DNA from: Salidesulfovibrio onnuriiensis
GTDB lineage: Bacteria; Desulfobacterota; Desulfovibrionia; Desulfovibrionales; Desulfovibrionaceae
Length of the DNA: 64,000 bases
Direction of reading: 5' to 3'
Assembly: GCF_008001235.1 (NCBI RefSeq)
Contig: NZ_CP040751.1
Location: 479,001-543,000 of the forward strand
Part shown: piece by piece, positions 60,358 through 64,000 of the stretch
Layout: each line of letters opens with the position of its first letter
Position numbering within the stretch: position 1 is the stretch's first letter
The notes under the pieces: generated by a model
Databases searched by the model: none
Seen by the model: only the letters and a program-made list of their open reading frames with translations
What the model was told of the DNA's origin: nothing
Translations under genes and position numbers: made by a program

Positions 60358-60692
60358 GTCTTCTTTCCAGCACCGCCCTAAGCAGGCAGCGAGTTCAATA
60401 TTATTTTTTTGGTTCATTGCAAAACATGCGCCATGTTTTAGCTGCATTTCATATCGACCAAAAGGACAGGGAACTTAATGATTCATTCGCTAAGTTAACA
60501 GTTAGCGTGGTTTTCAAAAGAGTGTCAATAATTTGCCCCAGCAGCGATTGCGCCCGACTATGATTTCAAGTAGCAATGTTATTTGATGAATTGAGTGCGA
60601 CATATAATGTTTCTGGAAAAGAGTCCGATCATTCTGTTAGTGAAACATTTTTCCGGCTTGCATGCCGGAATTTCAGCACCCAGGAAAAACGC
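60358..60692. other. divergent promoter region between asnB and the amidotransferase gene
   Basis: This is an AT-rich, non-coding stretch of 335 bases. On the + strand a perfect TATAAT lies at 60603-60608 with TTTGAT at 60582-60587 (15-bp spacing), giving a start about 80 bases before ATG 60693. On the - strand a perfect TTGACA lies at 60528-60523, with only a poor -10 (CTAACT) 17 bp further. GTTAACAGTTAGC at 60494-60506 contains a repeated GTTA. Both promoters would control the sugar genes. Confidence 0.45.
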
Positions 60693-61799
60693 ATGACAAC
60701 TGAATATCAAATATGCACACGCTGCCTCATGGACACCAGCGATCCTCGAATCAAGTTCGATGAACAAGGGGTCTGCAACCACTGCCATACCTATGACCTA
60801 CAGGAAAAAAGGGACCTGTTTCCTTATGAGGCTCTCGTAAAAATAGCGAAGCAGGTCAAAGCTGACGGCAAGAGCAAGTCCTATGACTGCATCCTTGGCC
60901 TAAGCGGCGGGGTGGACAGTTCCTACGTGGCGCTCACTGCCCACCGTCTGGGGCTGCGCTGCCTGGCCGTACACATGGACAACGGCTGGAACTCCGAATT
61001 GGCGGTCATGAACATCGAAAACATCGTCACCCGTCTTGGTTTCGACCTTTATACACACGTCATCAATTGGGAAGAATTCAAGGATCTGCAGCAGGCGTTT
61101 TTCAAGGCTCACGTCATTGATATCGAAATGCTCACAGACCATGCCATTACAGCCGTCATGTACAATTTGGCCCGCAAGCACGGAGTCAAATACCTGTTAA
61201 GCGGAAATAATATAGTCACCGAATCGGTGCTGCCGCATGCCTGGGGACATCGCAAGTCCGACCTGGCCAACATCCTGGCCATCCATAAAAAGTATGGAAC
61301 CGTAAAACTCAAAACATTCCCCCGCTGTTCCACCTGGGAAATATTCATCAATCAGGAACTGCGGCGCATCAAAACAATCAATGTTTTAAATTATCTTGAT
61401 TATAATGTGGCTAGGGCCAAACAGGAACTCATGGAAGAACTCAACTGGCGCGAGTACGGGGGAAAGCATCACGAATCCCTTTTCACCCGCTTTTATCAGA
61501 CCTACATCCTTCCAACAAAATTCAAGGTGGACAAACGGCGCGCGCATTTCTCCAATCTCGTGCTCTCAGGACAAATGACCAAGGAAGAGGCACAGAAAGA
61601 ACTCCAAAAGCACCCCTGGAGCACTGAGACACTCGCTCAAGACCAAGAATATATTGAGAAAAAGCTCAACATTACGCACGAAGAATTTGAAGAGTATCTG
61701 ACCACTCCCGAAGTGGACCATTATGATTATCCCAACGATGAAAAGACTTTCTGGCGGGTAGTGAAAATCCGAAAACTCCTTCGTTCCCTAGGCCGTTAG
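60693..61799 (+). CDS. N-acetyl sugar amidotransferase (PseA/WbpG type)
   Basis: The start ATG 60693 follows AGGA. The 368-residue protein has an N-terminal zinc-finger-like pair CTRCLMD...CNHCHTY, an ATP-pyrophosphatase PP-loop ILGLSGGVDSSYVA (about 67-80), and the TIGR03573-type body including SGNNIVTESVLP. WbpG and PseA use ammonia made by a HisH/HisF pair to convert an N-acetyl group into an acetamidino group. A HisH-type gene starts at 63766, so the full three-protein module is expected. It makes the sugar positively charged. Confidence 0.9.
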   Translation: MTTEYQICTRCLMDTSDPRIKFDEQGVCNHCHTYDLQEKRDLFPYEALVKIAKQVKADGKSKSYDCILGLSGGVDSSYVALTAHRLGLRCLAVHMDNGWNSELAVMNIENIVTRLGFDLYTHVINWEEFKDLQQAFFKAHVIDIEMLTDHAITAVMYNLARKHGVKYLLSGNNIVTESVLPHAWGHRKSDLANILAIHKKYGTVKLKTFPRCSTWEIFINQELRRIKTINVLNYLDYNVARAKQELMEELNWREYGGKHHESLFTRFYQTYILPTKFKVDKRRAHFSNLVLSGQMTKEEAQKELQKHPWSTETLAQDQEYIEKKLNITHEEFEEYLTTPEVDHYDYPNDEKTFWRVVKIRKLLRSLGR

Positions 61800-61884
61800 C
61801 CCGTTTTTTGCATTTAGGCTTTTTTTAGGCACTATTTGCCTTATCAACGAATAAACTCTCAGCAGCGATAACAGGAAGAGCGAC

Positions 61885-62693
61885 ATGTCCAAACTCGTTT
61901 CAATGATCGTTCCCACATACAACCAGGCACAATATCTCGGAGCCTGCCTGGACTCCATCTGGTTCCAGGATTACCCCAACCTGGAGATAATCGTGGTCAA
62001 CGACTGCTCTCCGGATAAAACAGCCGAAGTCATTGATGAATTTGCTGAATCCGTCGGTGTGGAAGAGGTTTCCTTCGCCTCATACTTCGACGAGGACAAA
62101 GACGAAATAGTCCGCACCGTCCACCCCAGATACAGGACCGAGGGCCGCACCCTGAAAGTGCTGCACAATGACAAAAACATGGGGTCCACGCGGACCTACA
62201 ACCGCGGCTTCCAAGCCGCAACCGGCGACTACTGCACCTACATAGCTTCAGACGACATCTGCCACCCGCAGATGGTTTCCGAGCTGGCTGCCCCCCTGAA
62301 TGCGGACGAGGCGGATTTCACCTATTCGGACATGTTCGTCTTTGACGATCAAGGCCGCATCCTGCGCGAATTCAAGGTTCCGGATTACAGTTTTAAAAAT
62401 TCCTTCGAAAACTGGTACCTTTGCGGCGTGTCCAAGCTCTACCGCAGGAATCTGCATGACAAGCTGGGGTGGTACGACAACGACTACCTGGCCAACGACC
62501 ATGAACTCTACCTGCGCTTCGCCCTCGACGGTGTCCGCTTCAAGCATGTCCCCAAAACCCTCTATTCGGTGCGTACTCACGATGGCCGGGAAATCAATGT
62601 GCACAGTTCTTCGAACTGGGCAAAACTGCTTGAAGAATCCAAATTCCTTGTGCGCAAGGCCCGTGCCGCTAAAAAAAATGGGGAGGTGCGCTA

Positions 62694-62694
<1 letters not shown>
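61885..62694 (+). CDS. family 2 glycosyltransferase
   Basis: The 269-residue GT-A enzyme has [36 protein letters not shown] and IASDDI as the D-x-D-type metal site, then [13 protein letters not shown] as the catalytic-base region. There is no membrane helix. AGGAAG lies 6 bases before ATG 61885. It transfers a sugar from a nucleotide donor, presumably in the glycan assembled by this locus. It shares TAATG with the next gene. Confidence 0.88.
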
Positions 62695-63755
<1,061 letters not shown>

Positions 63756-63765
63756 GAAAACGGCA

Positions 63766-64000
63766 ATGATCACTGTGGTCGATTACGGAATGGGCAACCT
63801 CGGTTCCATCAAAAACATGCTCAAAAAAATCGGGCATGCGGTTTCCGTGTCAGGCGACAGCAAAGATATCAAAGCCGCCACAAAAATAATCCTGCCAGGG
63901 GTTGGATCCTTTGACGAGGGCATGGCCCGGCTAAAGAGCTCCGGACTTCTAGACATCCTCAACACCAAGGCTCTGAAGCAAAAGGCCCCCGTGCTAGGTA
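63766..64000 (+). CDS. hisH: HisH-type glutamine amidotransferase, 3' truncated by the window
   Basis: The first 78 residues are visible: MITVVDYGMGNLGSIKNML is the unmistakable HisH start, followed by ILPGVGSFDEGM. The catalytic Cys lies beyond the window. In histidine synthesis HisH feeds ammonia to HisF; in a sugar locus with a PseA/WbpG-type amidotransferase the HisH2/HisF2 pair supplies ammonia for acetamidino formation, the more likely role here because the other his genes lie 57 kb away. Confidence 0.92.
   Translation, partial: MITVVDYGMGNLGSIKNMLKKIGHAVSVSGDSKDIKAATKIILPGVGSFDEGMARLKSSGLLDILNTKALKQKAPVLG

Overview
The window is a chromosomal segment of a GC-rich, Gram-negative, probably anaerobic bacterium. 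I infer a Desulfovibrio/Pseudodesulfovibrio-type sulfate reducer. The grounds are a chemoreceptor ending in a hemerythrin domain, a rubrerythrin-like protein, a sigma-54 operon of NifX-, NifU- and DUF5320-type proteins, and hairpin elements that carry the ribosome binding site. No rRNA or other taxonomic marker is present, so this assignment is inference.

Region 1 (1-7.9 kb, mostly + strand): the end of an amino-acid-type periplasmic binding protein, an exported adenosine deaminase-like lipoprotein, a family-3 solute-binding protein, htpX with a Deg-family protease, a 44-residue membrane protein on the - strand, and the overlapping pair hisI-hisG.

Region 2 (8-16.5 kb, - strand): a tightly packed nucleoside uptake and catabolism operon, in transcription order binding protein, ATPase, permease, permease, cdd, deoC, deoA, deoB. 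Nucleosides are imported, cytidine is deaminated, pyrimidine nucleosides are phosphorolysed, and the pentose phosphate enters central metabolism through DeoB and DeoC.

Region 3 (17-37 kb): a lone molybdopterin oxidoreductase; two glycosyltransferases divergent from a deacetylase/acetyltransferase pair; a rubrerythrin-like protein; a hemerythrin chemoreceptor; tRNA-Phe; a PAS/AAA+/Fis activator followed by two tandem palindromes, a -24/-12 promoter and a four-gene operon; an HD-domain protein; pyrC and pyrB separated by repeated hairpin elements; an amidohydrolase; a radical SAM protein; and a HAD phosphatase.

Region 4 (37.2 kb to the end): base composition becomes clearly more AT-rich and the content switches to nonulosonic-acid (legionaminic/pseudaminic/sialic-type) sugar biosynthesis, presumably for flagellin or surface glycan. 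A + strand operon (37.5-48.1 kb) carries a LegB-type dehydratase, sugar nucleotidyltransferase, aminotransferase, PIG-L deacetylase, WbqC-like protein, GNAT, two radical SAM/SPASM proteins, formyltransferase, methyltransferase, TIM-barrel protein and a NeuB-type synthase. It converges on a - strand operon (60.4-48.2 kb) with an AsnB-type amidotransferase, two CMP-sugar synthetase-like proteins, an SpsF-like and a PseG-like protein, a divergent second NeuB-type synthase, a kinase-like protein, methyltransferase and two more radical SAM proteins. One of these is interrupted at a run of eight G. A further + strand set (60.7-64 kb) has an N-acetyl-sugar amidotransferase, GT2, epimerase and the start of a HisH-type glutaminase. 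The number of radical SAM enzymes and N-modifying enzymes in one sugar locus is the strongest candidate here for undescribed chemistry.
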